Shown: positions 44,157 through 51,979 of the stretch, one piece after another | Layout: every line of letters starts with the position of its first letter | How positions within the stretch are numbered: the stretch's first letter is position 1 | From: Rubeoparvulum massiliense | Lineage (GTDB): Bacteria; Bacillota; Bacilli; Rubeoparvulales; Rubeoparvulaceae | Direction of reading: 5' to 3' | NCBI RefSeq assembly: GCF_001049895.1 | Contig: NZ_CVPE01000006.1 | Span: 704,503 to 768,502, forward strand | DNA length: 64,000 nucleotides | Translations under genes and position numbers: made by a program | The notes under the pieces: model-generated | What the model was told of the DNA's origin: nothing | Databases searched by the model: none | What the model saw: only the letters and a program-made list of their open reading frames with translations

Positions 44157-45521
44157 CTATAAAAGATCATCCCAATTCTTCAGTTCAATAACCTCTTCTT
44201 CATCTCCATTATGGGCATTGATGTAGATTTGATAAGTAACTTGGTTCATCGATCCCGTAAATTCATAGCAGAGAACCTCTTTCCCAAGCTCATTTTCGAT
44301 GACAACCAAGCGAGATTCCTCAATGGAAAGACGTGGATTTACTTCTTTCTTAGCTTGGGTAAGGGTTAGCTTTGCTGGAGGTAGCTGACGTGAATGGTGA
44401 GAGATCGCGTAGGGTTCACCCTGATAACCGATGATGGATCCATCATCTAATGCAACTTTTACAGTTACTTCATCTGGATAGATCAAAACATCATTGATGG
44501 TCTCAATAAAGATAAATTGTGCTACATTGCCATACTGATGACTCTTAATGACTTGCATCTCAGAAAATCCACGGGCGGCTAGGAACTGCAAGGCTTTCTG
44601 ATGTGCTTGCTCTAAATTAAGCCGTGGCTCTCCAATCTGGCGATGATTCATCATCCAGAGAATTTGTCCGCCTCGCTTTGCAACATCCAATTGGAGCAGT
44701 GAACCATTCGCTCCATTCTTCGGCTCTATGCGAACATGATAACTAGGAACCAGTTTTCCTTCTCCATTTTCTGTGGTTGTCACTTGATATTGATCTTTCT
44801 TCTTAATGGCCATAAATTGTAATGCTCGTTCCTCTACTTTTGTTTTATCCATCGTGGGACCTTTCATATTCCGTTCCATCTTTTTCTGCAAACGTTCTTT
44901 GCTATTGTCACCATTGGGACCCCAATCGATTTTATCTCCATCTGCTACATGCTTCTCAATGGTATTAAAGCCATCAATAATGGTATTGTCCTTTGGCTCC
45001 TTGTTGGAGATCAACAATTTTTCGGTATCTAACCAACGAATATTGTCACTCAAAACCTTTCCTTGAACCTTTTGTAATTCATTTTTAATCTTGGTTGCTG
45101 ACCCATAGAGCTTTTGTAATGTTTCATATTCTTTTTTCGTTAAAGGCTCTTTACTTAGGTCTCGTACTGCTACCTGATAGGTAAAATTGGATGTTCGGGT
45201 CAAAAAGTCTTCTGTCTTCTGAAGTGGTAATAGGCCAAGGGGTAATGCCCCCACATCATTATGAGCTGTATGAGAAATTCGCCAAATATCCAACATGGAT
45301 TTTGATAATTTCCGTTCGGAGTTGACAGCAAGTGAGCGACCAATTTCACTCTGGATCTTATCGACACGATTACTCAATGAATGGAAGGCACTTTGGTATT
45401 GGTTTTCTGCCTGTACGAGAATCTTATCTTTTTCTTGCTTCTCCCCATAACCCCAGTATGACATGATTAGAAAGCCAATCACAAACACAGGGAAAAAGAT
45501 GCTAGCTACATTACGATACAT
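44157..45521 (-). CDS. ypeB: Germination protein YpeB
   Basis: Spore protein needed for SleB localisation and stability; 454 residues. One N-terminal membrane anchor (VASIFFPVFVIGFLIMSYWGYG), a helical N-terminal domain, and C-terminal PepSY-type repeats (for example EQAHQKALQFLAARGFSEMQ and LTLTQAKKEVNPRL). In B. subtilis sleB and ypeB form one operon; here sleB is 2.2 kb away on the other strand, with prsW and ansA between. The ATG has GAGGAGG upstream. Confidence 0.95.
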   Translation of the reverse strand: MYRNVASIFFPVFVIGFLIMSYWGYGEKQEKDKILVQAENQYQSAFHSLSNRVDKIQSEIGRSLAVNSERKLSKSMLDIWRISHTAHNDVGALPLGLLPLQKTEDFLTRTSNFTYQVAVRDLSKEPLTKKEYETLQKLYGSATKIKNELQKVQGKVLSDNIRWLDTEKLLISNKEPKDNTIIDGFNTIEKHVADGDKIDWGPNGDNSKERLQKKMERNMKGPTMDKTKVEERALQFMAIKKKDQYQVTTTENGEGKLVPSYHVRIEPKNGANGSLLQLDVAKRGGQILWMMNHRQIGEPRLNLEQAHQKALQFLAARGFSEMQVIKSHQYGNVAQFIFIETINDVLIYPDEVTVKVALDDGSIIGYQGEPYAISHHSRQLPPAKLTLTQAKKEVNPRLSIEESRLVVIENELGKEVLCYEFTGSMNQVTYQIYINAHNGDEEEVIELKNWDDLL

Positions 45522-45597
45522 GAATTTACCTCCTCAAATACCCATTTGAGATGGGAGCTCATTGATCGTTAGTCTGCGCAGGCTCTCTGCTTTTATA

Positions 45598-45626
45598 CAA
45601 AAAAAGGGGCTACCTCATAGCCCCTT
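45598..45626 (-). terminator. Terminator after the Cys-rich small gene
   Basis: Minus strand: AAGGGGCTA, a 5-base loop, TAGCCCCTT and five or more T. It lies 11 bases past the stop and separates the small gene from ypeB. Confidence 0.88.
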
Positions 45627-45637
45627 CTTTATCAGAA

Positions 45638-45799
45638 TTACATCTCTTCAATTTTCACCTGAAGATCTTGGTCGTTATTGCATAGGCATCTTTTGAAGCC
45701 TGTTTCCACTCGTCCGGCTTTACTCTTTTTGCCTCGCAAAAAATAAGTTTCACCACAAACATTACAATGAATGGTCACCTTATAGCGTTGACTCCTCAT
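45638..45799 (-). CDS. 53-residue zinc-ribbon-like small protein
   Basis: ATG 45799 follows GAAGGAGGCAGAAA, a strong ribosome site; the ORF has 53 codons and ends just before a good terminator. The peptide has C12-x2-C15 (HCNVCGETY) and C38-x-C40 (KRCLCNN), a four-cysteine set that could bind zinc, in a Lys/Arg-rich sequence (KKSKAGRVETGFKR). It is 31 bases past the prsW stop. The family is not known to me. The ribosome site, terminator and Cys pattern argue that it is real. Confidence 0.7.
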   Translation of the reverse strand: MRSQRYKVTIHCNVCGETYFLRGKKSKAGRVETGFKRCLCNNDQDLQVKIEEM

Positions 45800-45830
45800 T
45801 TTCTGCCTCCTTCGTCAGGTTCCTGTTCCC

Positions 45831-46523
45831 TTAGTTTGATCCGAATTCATTGGTCTTAACAATGGGAGGTTCCAGAAATTGACGTTGGTTGGCTTGCTCA
45901 ACACGATGTAAACCTAACCACCAAAGAGCGATCATGAAAGGAATAATCGGTAACATCCAATTGGAGCTACTGGATAGAATAATGAAATCAAAGGTTCCAT
46001 GAAGTAACACAGGGAGCAGGAGAGCAATTAATAAGTAGTAACGTCTGTATTTAGGATTTTGATGGAATTTACTCTTCCCTAAATAGTAACCCATAAGAAC
46101 GCCAAACAGAGCATGTCCAGAAACAGGAAGCAGTGCACGAAGAAACGCCAAGGAAACCCCATTTAATACGAGATAGAGAAAATTCTCCAATGTAGCAAAT
46201 CCTAAAGAGACTGCAACCGAATAAACCACCCCATCATATGGATGGTCAAATTCAACATGGGAGAATACAGTGATATAAATGATAAAAAACTTAAAGAATT
46301 CTTCAATCAATCCGGTGATGACATAAGTATGAACCCAAATTGGAATCCCTTCTAGCTGCAATAATTCATGCTGGAGAGCCATCACTGGAAACACCAGGAA
46401 TATACCAAAAATAAATTGGCGTATGACCAATGAAATGGGCTCTGGCTCATACTTATCTCGAAGATAAAAGTAGCTCAGTAGTGCCACTCCTGGTGCAATG
46501 GCAGCAGAGATAATTCCAAGCAT
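45831..46523 (-). CDS. prsW: Intramembrane glutamic protease PrsW
   Basis: Polytopic membrane protease of 230 residues that in B. subtilis makes the first cut in the anti-sigma factor RsiW. Motifs: GLIEEFFKFF (the EExxK active site, near residue 75), ENFLYL, SGHALFGVLMGYYLG near 135 and HGTFDFI near 178. ATG 46523 has GGGG eight bases upstream; 24 more bases are open upstream. An ECF sigma/anti-sigma pair at 20.7-21.9 kb could be its client, but that is inference. Confidence 0.92.
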   Translation of the reverse strand: MLGIISAAIAPGVALLSYFYLRDKYEPEPISLVIRQFIFGIFLVFPVMALQHELLQLEGIPIWVHTYVITGLIEEFFKFFIIYITVFSHVEFDHPYDGVVYSVAVSLGFATLENFLYLVLNGVSLAFLRALLPVSGHALFGVLMGYYLGKSKFHQNPKYRRYYLLIALLLPVLLHGTFDFIILSSSSNWMLPIIPFMIALWWLGLHRVEQANQRQFLEPPIVKTNEFGSN

Positions 46524-46605
46524 TTTCGTTTCCCCTTTTTTTCTCAATAAAATAATCGTATCATGGAGATGGTCATTGCGAAAGAAATCGAGGTGTTAGT
46601 GATTA

Positions 46606-47580
46606 ATGAAGAGAATAATAATTATCAATACAGGCGGAACCATCGCCATGTTAGAAGACCAAGTTACACGCTCTGTTCGTCCCGTAGAACAGGCTACCTT
46701 TACATCGATCTTACCCTTGCTACAGCAGGTAGCTCAAGTTGAATTTATCTCCTTTGCCAATATGCCTAGTCCCCATATAACATTGGATCATATGTTCCAG
46801 CTACGCCAGCTCGTGCAGGAGCAGTTGAATCGTTCTGATGTAGATGGAGTGGTAGTAACACATGGGACCGACACATTGGAAGAGACGGCTTTTTTTCTGC
46901 ACTTAACAGTAGCCAGCTCCAAACCTGTGGTTGTAACCGGTGCCATGCGTTCAACCAATGAAATTGGGGCAGATGGTCCCATCAATTTATATCGTTCTGT
47001 ACAAGTAGCAAGCGCAGCAGCCAGTGAAGGAAAAGGTGTCTTGGTTGTGTTTAATGATGAAATTCACAGCGCTCAATATGTGACGAAAACCCATACAAGT
47101 AACATTGCAACCTTCCAGTCCCCTGAATTTGGTCCAATCGGTACTGTCACAAAGGGTGGCATCCATTATCTTCATGCCCCACTTCAACGTGAAACCTACA
47201 CTATTGAACAAATTCATGGTGATGTTCCACTGATCAAAGCGGTTGCAGGGATGCGTTGGGAATGGTATCAGTCCCTGCTCACCCAACCAATTAACGGCCT
47301 CGTGATAGAGGCATTAGGACAAGGTAACTTACCTCCTTCTATCTTACCATTAATTACACAATTGGTTAAAAAAAATATTCCCATTGTAATGGTTTCCCGT
47401 TGCTTCAATGGACATGTAGAACCAGTCTATGATTATATAGGTGGCGGTCGCCAATTGCAGAATCTAGGGCTTATCTTTTCCAATGGACTAAATGGTCCTA
47501 AAGCACGGATTAAGTTACTTATTCTCCTTCAGCAAATCCAGAATTTTTCTCAACTTCAAAAACTTTTTTCCCTCGAATGA
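46606..47580 (+). CDS. ansA: L-asparaginase
   Basis: Hydrolyses asparagine to aspartate and ammonia; 324 residues, cytoplasmic (no signal). The two catalytic threonine motifs are IINTGGTIAM at the N-terminus and VTHGTDTLEETAFFL near residue 85; VTGAMRSTNEIGADGPINL follows near 112. Divergent from prsW, followed by a terminator and then sleB. The type I form is typical of Bacillus housekeeping asparaginase. Confidence 0.93.
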   Translation: MKRIIIINTGGTIAMLEDQVTRSVRPVEQATFTSILPLLQQVAQVEFISFANMPSPHITLDHMFQLRQLVQEQLNRSDVDGVVVTHGTDTLEETAFFLHLTVASSKPVVVTGAMRSTNEIGADGPINLYRSVQVASAAASEGKGVLVVFNDEIHSAQYVTKTHTSNIATFQSPEFGPIGTVTKGGIHYLHAPLQRETYTIEQIHGDVPLIKAVAGMRWEWYQSLLTQPINGLVIEALGQGNLPPSILPLITQLVKKNIPIVMVSRCFNGHVEPVYDYIGGGRQLQNLGLIFSNGLNGPKARIKLLILLQQIQNFSQLQKLFSLE

Positions 47581-47614
47581 AGAAGGCGGCTTTGGCTCCG
47601 CTTTCTTTTTTTAA
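47580..47614 (+). terminator. Terminator after ansA
   Basis: GAAGGCGG and CCGCTTTC pair (one G-U) around an 8-base loop, followed by seven T. It begins at the ansA stop. Confidence 0.8.
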
Positions 47615-47681
47615 TTGGATAATTAATTGGTAATTGGAGAATCTACACTCTATAAGACATGCTGAAAAGGAGTGGGTATTA

Positions 47682-48386
47682 GTGAACAAGAGCAAACGTA
47701 TGCCATTGCGTTCCCTCTGTTCGCTTTTGTTGGCCTGTATTATCATCGCTCTTTCCATTACCACCGTATATGCTCAACCCACATTACGCTGGGGAAGTCA
47801 GGGTGGAGATGTCTATGATCTACAAGGAAGATTAAAAAAAATAGGATACTATCATGGGAAGATTGATGGGATCTTTGGTCGGCAAACCTATTGGGCGGTA
47901 CGAAACTTCCAGTATCGTTTCGGTATGAAGGTGGATGGAGTAGCAGGTAAGCAAACCTGGTCCATGTTAAAACGTGCGACCAGTAATTTGCCAAAAAAAT
48001 CTCAAAGTGCAGTCTCTACGAGTTACGGTCTTTCTGCCAATGATATTAATCTCCTAACACGAGCGGTTTATAGTGAAGCGAGAGGAGAACCCTATGAGGG
48101 TCAGGTGGCCATTGCAGCGGTGATCTTGAATCGTGTGGAGAGCTCCAAATTTCCCAATACGATTTCTGGTGTCATCTTTGAGCCACGAGCCTTTACAGCA
48201 ATTGCTGATGGGCAATTCTGGTTAACACCCAATCATACAGCAAAAAAAGCAGCCTACGATGCTATTAATGGCTGGGATCCCACAGGTGGAGCCATCTATT
48301 ACTTTAACCCGAATACTGCCACCTCTCCCTGGATCTGGTCACGACCACAAGTTCGACGCATTGGGAAGCATATTTTTTCCTATTAA
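47682..48386 (+). CDS. sleB: Spore cortex-lytic enzyme SleB
   Basis: Germination hydrolase of cortex peptidoglycan; 234 residues from a GTG at 47682 (AAAAGGAG nine bases upstream). Signal peptide with cleavage likely after TTVYA, then a peptidoglycan-binding domain (GGDVYDLQGRLKKIGYYHG...FGMKVDGVAGKQTW), a short linker and a hydrolase_2 domain with LLTRAVYSEARGEPYEGQVAIAAVILNRV and its catalytic Glu. Shorter than B. subtilis SleB (305) because of the short linker. It is alone, not in an operon with ypeB. Confidence 0.94.
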   Translation: MNKSKRMPLRSLCSLLLACIIIALSITTVYAQPTLRWGSQGGDVYDLQGRLKKIGYYHGKIDGIFGRQTYWAVRNFQYRFGMKVDGVAGKQTWSMLKRATSNLPKKSQSAVSTSYGLSANDINLLTRAVYSEARGEPYEGQVAIAAVILNRVESSKFPNTISGVIFEPRAFTAIADGQFWLTPNHTAKKAAYDAINGWDPTGGAIYYFNPNTATSPWIWSRPQVRRIGKHIFSY

Positions 48387-48387
48387 C

Positions 48388-48458
48388 AGAAAGAGACTGT
48401 AGCAAAAGGTGAATGAATCAACACCTTTCGTATACAGTCTCTTCTCTTTTTTATCATT
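48388..48458. terminator. Terminator between convergent sleB and gudB
   Basis: AGAGACTGTA/TACAGTCTCT outer stem with AAAGGTG/CACCTTT inner stem, then TCTCTTTTTTATC on the plus strand. It ends sleB and may stop gudB on the other strand. Confidence 0.82.
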
Positions 48459-48481
48459 TCATTTAATTAACAGAGGATTCT

Positions 48482-49768
48482 TTAGACCCAGCCTCTAAAG
48501 CGGCATGCTTCTGCCATCTTCCGTACACCTACCATATAGGCGGCCAAGCGCATATCTACTTGACGGGTCTGAGCTGTTTGATACACATTATTGAACGACT
48601 TCACCATCACTTGTTCTAGCTTTTCTTCTACTTCCTCAATACTCCAGTAATAACCTTGATTATTTTGAACCCATTCGAAGTAGGAGACTGTAACACCACC
48701 AGCACTTGCAAGCACATCAGGAACGATAAGTTTCCCGCGTTCTGTTAAGATCTTCGTCGCTTCCAATGTAGTTGGTCCATTAGCTGCTTCAACAATAATT
48801 TCTGCTTGAATACGGTGGGCATTCTCTTTGGTGATTTGGTTTTCAATGGCTGCAGGAACAAGGACATCACAATCTAACTCCAACATCTCTTTATTAGTAA
48901 GGGTATTGGTAAACTGTTTGGTCACCGTACCAAAGGAATCTCTTCGTTCTAGAAGATCATCAATATCGAGGCCATTCGGGTCATATAACGCTCCATACAC
49001 ATCACTAATAGCCACCACCTTAGCACCTGCATCATGCATAAACTTTGATAAGAAGCTACCTGCATTACCAAATCCCTGCACGATGACACGAGCACCTTCT
49101 AAATTAATACCTCGCCATTTGGCAGCTTCACGAATGCAGATGGTTACCCCTTTGGCAGTTGCAGATTCTCGACCATGTGATCCACCTAAAACCAATGGTT
49201 TACCGGTGATAAATCCTGGTGAATCATGTTCCTTAATGGAACTATATTCATCCATCATCCAGGCCATAATCTGTGAATTGGTAAAGACATCAGGTGCTGG
49301 TATATCCTTGGTCGGCCCCACAATCTGACTAATCGCTCTTACATAGCCACGACTAAGCCGCTCCAGCTCACGGAAAGACATCTCCCGCGGATCACAGATA
49401 ATTCCACCTTTACCACCACCATAAGGCAGATCCACAATACCAGATTTCAGGCTCATCCAAATGGAGAGCGCTTTTACTTCATCCTCCGTAACATCTGGAT
49501 GGAAGCGTATACCACCCTTGGTTGGTCCCACGGCATCATTGTGCTGAGCTCGATAACCTGTGAATATTTTTACAGAGTTATCATCCATTCTAACGGGGAT
49601 CCGCACTGTTAAGAAGCGAATGGGTTCCTTAAGAAGTTCAAACATCGATTGATGATAGCCTAGCTTATCCAGTGCTTCCTTAATCACAATCTGGGTTGAT
49701 TTGAGAAGATTCGTACTTTCATCAAGGGTTTCATTCCGAACTTCAGCTACACGTTCTTGTTCCACCAT
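48482..49768 (-). CDS. gudB: Glutamate dehydrogenase (GudB/RocG type)
   Basis: Catabolic NAD-dependent glutamate dehydrogenase, 428 residues from ATG 49768, which has GAGGTGG eight bases upstream. Substrate lysines are in KGGIRFHPDV and PYGGGKGGIICDP near residue 110; the dinucleotide fold has VIVQGFGNAGSF near 224. No extra repeat of the kind that inactivates gudB in the laboratory B. subtilis strain is visible in this part. Location beside mecA/ypbH is that of gudB. Confidence 0.94.
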   Translation of the reverse strand: MVEQERVAEVRNETLDESTNLLKSTQIVIKEALDKLGYHQSMFELLKEPIRFLTVRIPVRMDDNSVKIFTGYRAQHNDAVGPTKGGIRFHPDVTEDEVKALSIWMSLKSGIVDLPYGGGKGGIICDPREMSFRELERLSRGYVRAISQIVGPTKDIPAPDVFTNSQIMAWMMDEYSSIKEHDSPGFITGKPLVLGGSHGRESATAKGVTICIREAAKWRGINLEGARVIVQGFGNAGSFLSKFMHDAGAKVVAISDVYGALYDPNGLDIDDLLERRDSFGTVTKQFTNTLTNKEMLELDCDVLVPAAIENQITKENAHRIQAEIIVEAANGPTTLEATKILTERGKLIVPDVLASAGGVTVSYFEWVQNNQGYYWSIEEVEEKLEQVMVKSFNNVYQTAQTRQVDMRLAAYMVGVRKMAEACRFRGWV

Positions 49769-49949
49769 TCCTAATACCACCTCAACAGATTATTGTGCTT
49801 CCTCTGCTCAACACCGCCGCAGGAAAAAGCCATTTGCAAGTGAATTGCCAATATTCCAAAAGTATTGATAATATAATGGATACGCTTTCACTTGTTTTAA
49901 TTGTAGAATATATTGGAAATTAGTCAACCCCCTTCTTTGGAAGCCATAG

Positions 49950-49981
49950 AAAAAACGTGTACAAGCTTGTACACGTTTTTT
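49950..49981. terminator. Perfect 32-bp palindrome; terminator after ypbH
   Basis: Six A, the palindrome CGTGTACAAG/CTTGTACACG, and six T read identically on both strands. As RNA it folds to a stem with a 4-base AGCT loop and a T-tract. On the minus strand it lies 10 bases past ypbH. Symmetry makes it equally able to act on both strands. Confidence 0.88.
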
Positions 49982-49990
49982 CGATAATCA

Positions 49991-50602
49991 TTATGAAAAA
50001 TAACGACAAATCTGTTCTAATGCCTGGTTTTGCATGATCAGCTTACCGTATTCCTCCAACACATGTATCGTAATGCCACTCATCTCACCATACTCAGAAA
50101 GAATGGCGATCACATCTTGATAACCTTCATCTCCAAGGTCACTACGTAATAGAACCAAATAGTAATGATCCTGATAATGATACAATTGACCTCCTGAGAT
50201 AAACTGAGGATATAGGCGATGGGCAACGTGAATACAGTCCTCCAAAGTACGAAAACGGCAGATAATCGTAGCGTCACTCTCCATGTTTGACTCATACTCA
50301 TAGAACTCGTCTTCTAATTCCATGCTTTCGAGCTCCCATTCTCCACCTGCAGATTCCTGTTGATCACCACGTGTAACAATGACCACCATGCCTTGGGCAG
50401 GCAAAGCAAATACCTCGACTGCTACAGGGCCATGTACCTCGAACCCTAATTCTCGATATGCCTTTTCCATCATATCATTGAATAGATCATGAACCTTCGG
50501 AAGATCCTGCCACATATCATCACGCTCAATTCCCCGTTCCACTAGATCCTCAGATGATAGGAAAAAGCGTACTTTATCACCGCTCAATCGCTCGATTCGC
50601 AT
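49991..50602 (-). CDS. mecB: Adaptor protein MecA/YpbH
   Basis: Adaptor that delivers substrates to the ClpCP protease; 203 residues. N-terminal domain MRIERLSGDKVRFFLSSEDLVERGI (substrate binding) and C-terminal ClpC-binding domain with CRFRTLEDCIHVAHRLYP and LYHYQDHYYLVL, joined by an acidic linker rich in Glu. The position next to gudB matches ypbH (mecB) rather than mecA in B. subtilis; without comparison, the two paralogues cannot be distinguished for certain. Confidence 0.87.
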   Translation of the reverse strand: MRIERLSGDKVRFFLSSEDLVERGIERDDMWQDLPKVHDLFNDMMEKAYRELGFEVHGPVAVEVFALPAQGMVVIVTRGDQQESAGGEWELESMELEDEFYEYESNMESDATIICRFRTLEDCIHVAHRLYPQFISGGQLYHYQDHYYLVLLRSDLGDEGYQDVIAILSEYGEMSGITIHVLEEYGKLIMQNQALEQICRYFS

Positions 50603-50716
50603 GAAGGATTCCTCCTCATCTCAACTTCTATTACAACATATGTGAGAACATAAGCACTCGTGAAATCATTCATCCCTGTTTATTTCACCTATCAATATAT
50701 ACGATTATATGGACAA

Positions 50717-50729
50717 AAAGTGTCACTTT
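50717..50729. promoter_or_regulatory. AAAGTG-T-CACTTT inverted repeat upstream of RND operon
   Basis: A perfect 13-base inverted repeat with central T in the 288-base gap between ypbH and the efflux genes. A GGAGGTATTAATG with a 5-codon ORF (MLYSC) follows at about 50731-50758. It may be a repressor operator for the efflux genes; no regulator gene is adjacent. Confidence 0.25.
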
Positions 50730-50890
50730 CGGAGGTATTAATGTTGTATTCATGCTAACACAATTCATTCTATTCCTCAATTGCTAAAACACCATACATG
50801 CTCTGCCTCCATGCTGGCTAAACTAGTGTTGGAAGAATTGATTACACCGATATCCATAAGCATGCTCTTCCATGAAAAGGAGATGATGAA

Positions 50891-51961
50891 TTGAGAACGG
50901 TACTAATTCTGCTCGTCATGCTCCTGCTCCTCTCCGCCTGTCAACAGGATCTCCTGATCCAGGAGGCCCCCCGTTCACAAAAAGTTGTGGTAAAAGTGGA
51001 AAAGCCAAAATTCACAACCATCAATCAGCAATTTCGGCTACTGGGAAGCCTAATACCTGCCAAGCGAACCCCAGTCCTTATCCCACCCATGGCTTCCATC
51101 TCCAAGCAGCTTGTTGAGCCAGGTACGCTTGTGCAAGCGAAGCAGCCACTGCTCCAATTGGATGTACGTAATCTACAAGAGCAGCGAATCCATCTCATGC
51201 ATGCCATTGCAAAGATTGATCAGTGGAACAGTAACTCAGCAGACTTTACAAAAGCACAAGAAGCTGATGAAAATGGCCATTGGGTAGAGTTCCTAGCCAA
51301 GCTCGTGGATAAAACAATTCTTGAACCAACACAGCAAATGCAACGAGAGCAACAGCGCTGGCAGCTTGAAGAACAGCTAAAAACGATCGAACAGCAAATC
51401 AAAGTGTCTATCATTACTTCACCTGTAGCAGGTCAATATCTCCAAATCAGCCATCCCCAAATTCCTGACCAAACCATGCATTATATTGTAAGCAATGATC
51501 AAATAATCGGACGGCTCTGGGCATTTGACCATCAGATCCCCTATCTTCGACAGGGACAAGTGGTTCAGCTCTCTACCGATGGTAAAAAACAAATGACAGG
51601 TCATATCTCCAAGATTAGTAGTAATAAGGATCTACATACTCAGGCCTATGCTATTGAAATAACACCCACCCAGATTCCGTCCCATTGGAGATGGGATCAG
51701 CAGGTTGTTGGAGAGGTTTTCTATGCACACTATCAAGATCGGTTGACAATTCCCCGACACGCGATCTGGTATGAAGAGAATGACGCATATCTATTCCGTG
51801 TGGTTGATGATAAAGCAGTGAAAACCAAAGTGATTCTTGGTGCTGCAGATGAAAAAGTGGTTGAAGTTCAATCAGGTCTTCAAAAAGATGACCTTATTAT
51901 TGTAGATGGTGTTGAATTATGTTCCCATCTGATTCCGGTGCAAATTGTACCGCTAAGATAA
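50891..51961 (+). CDS. RND efflux membrane-fusion lipoprotein
   Basis: Adaptor (HlyD/AcrA family) of the RND pump encoded next; 356 residues from a TTG at 50891 with AAGGAG eight bases upstream. Lipoprotein signal MRTVLILLVMLLLLSAC with lipidated Cys17 anchors it outside the membrane. Then lipoyl halves (PMASISKQLVEPGTLVQAKQPLLQLD and SPVAGQYLQI), a coiled-coil hairpin between, beta-barrel and C-terminal domain (VEVQSGLQKDDLIIVDG). It is 18 bases before the pump. Confidence 0.85.
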   Translation: MRTVLILLVMLLLLSACQQDLLIQEAPRSQKVVVKVEKPKFTTINQQFRLLGSLIPAKRTPVLIPPMASISKQLVEPGTLVQAKQPLLQLDVRNLQEQRIHLMHAIAKIDQWNSNSADFTKAQEADENGHWVEFLAKLVDKTILEPTQQMQREQQRWQLEEQLKTIEQQIKVSIITSPVAGQYLQISHPQIPDQTMHYIVSNDQIIGRLWAFDHQIPYLRQGQVVQLSTDGKKQMTGHISKISSNKDLHTQAYAIEITPTQIPSHWRWDQQVVGEVFYAHYQDRLTIPRHAIWYEENDAYLFRVVDDKAVKTKVILGAADEKVVEVQSGLQKDDLIIVDGVELCSHLIPVQIVPLR

Positions 51962-51979
51962 CGGAGCTGTGATAAACCT

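Noticed and set aside
48828-49328. Long open frame on the plus strand opposite gudB (166 codons)
   Set aside because: It is antisense to a clear gene, has biased Ser/Thr/Ile composition typical of shadow frames, and no ribosome site.
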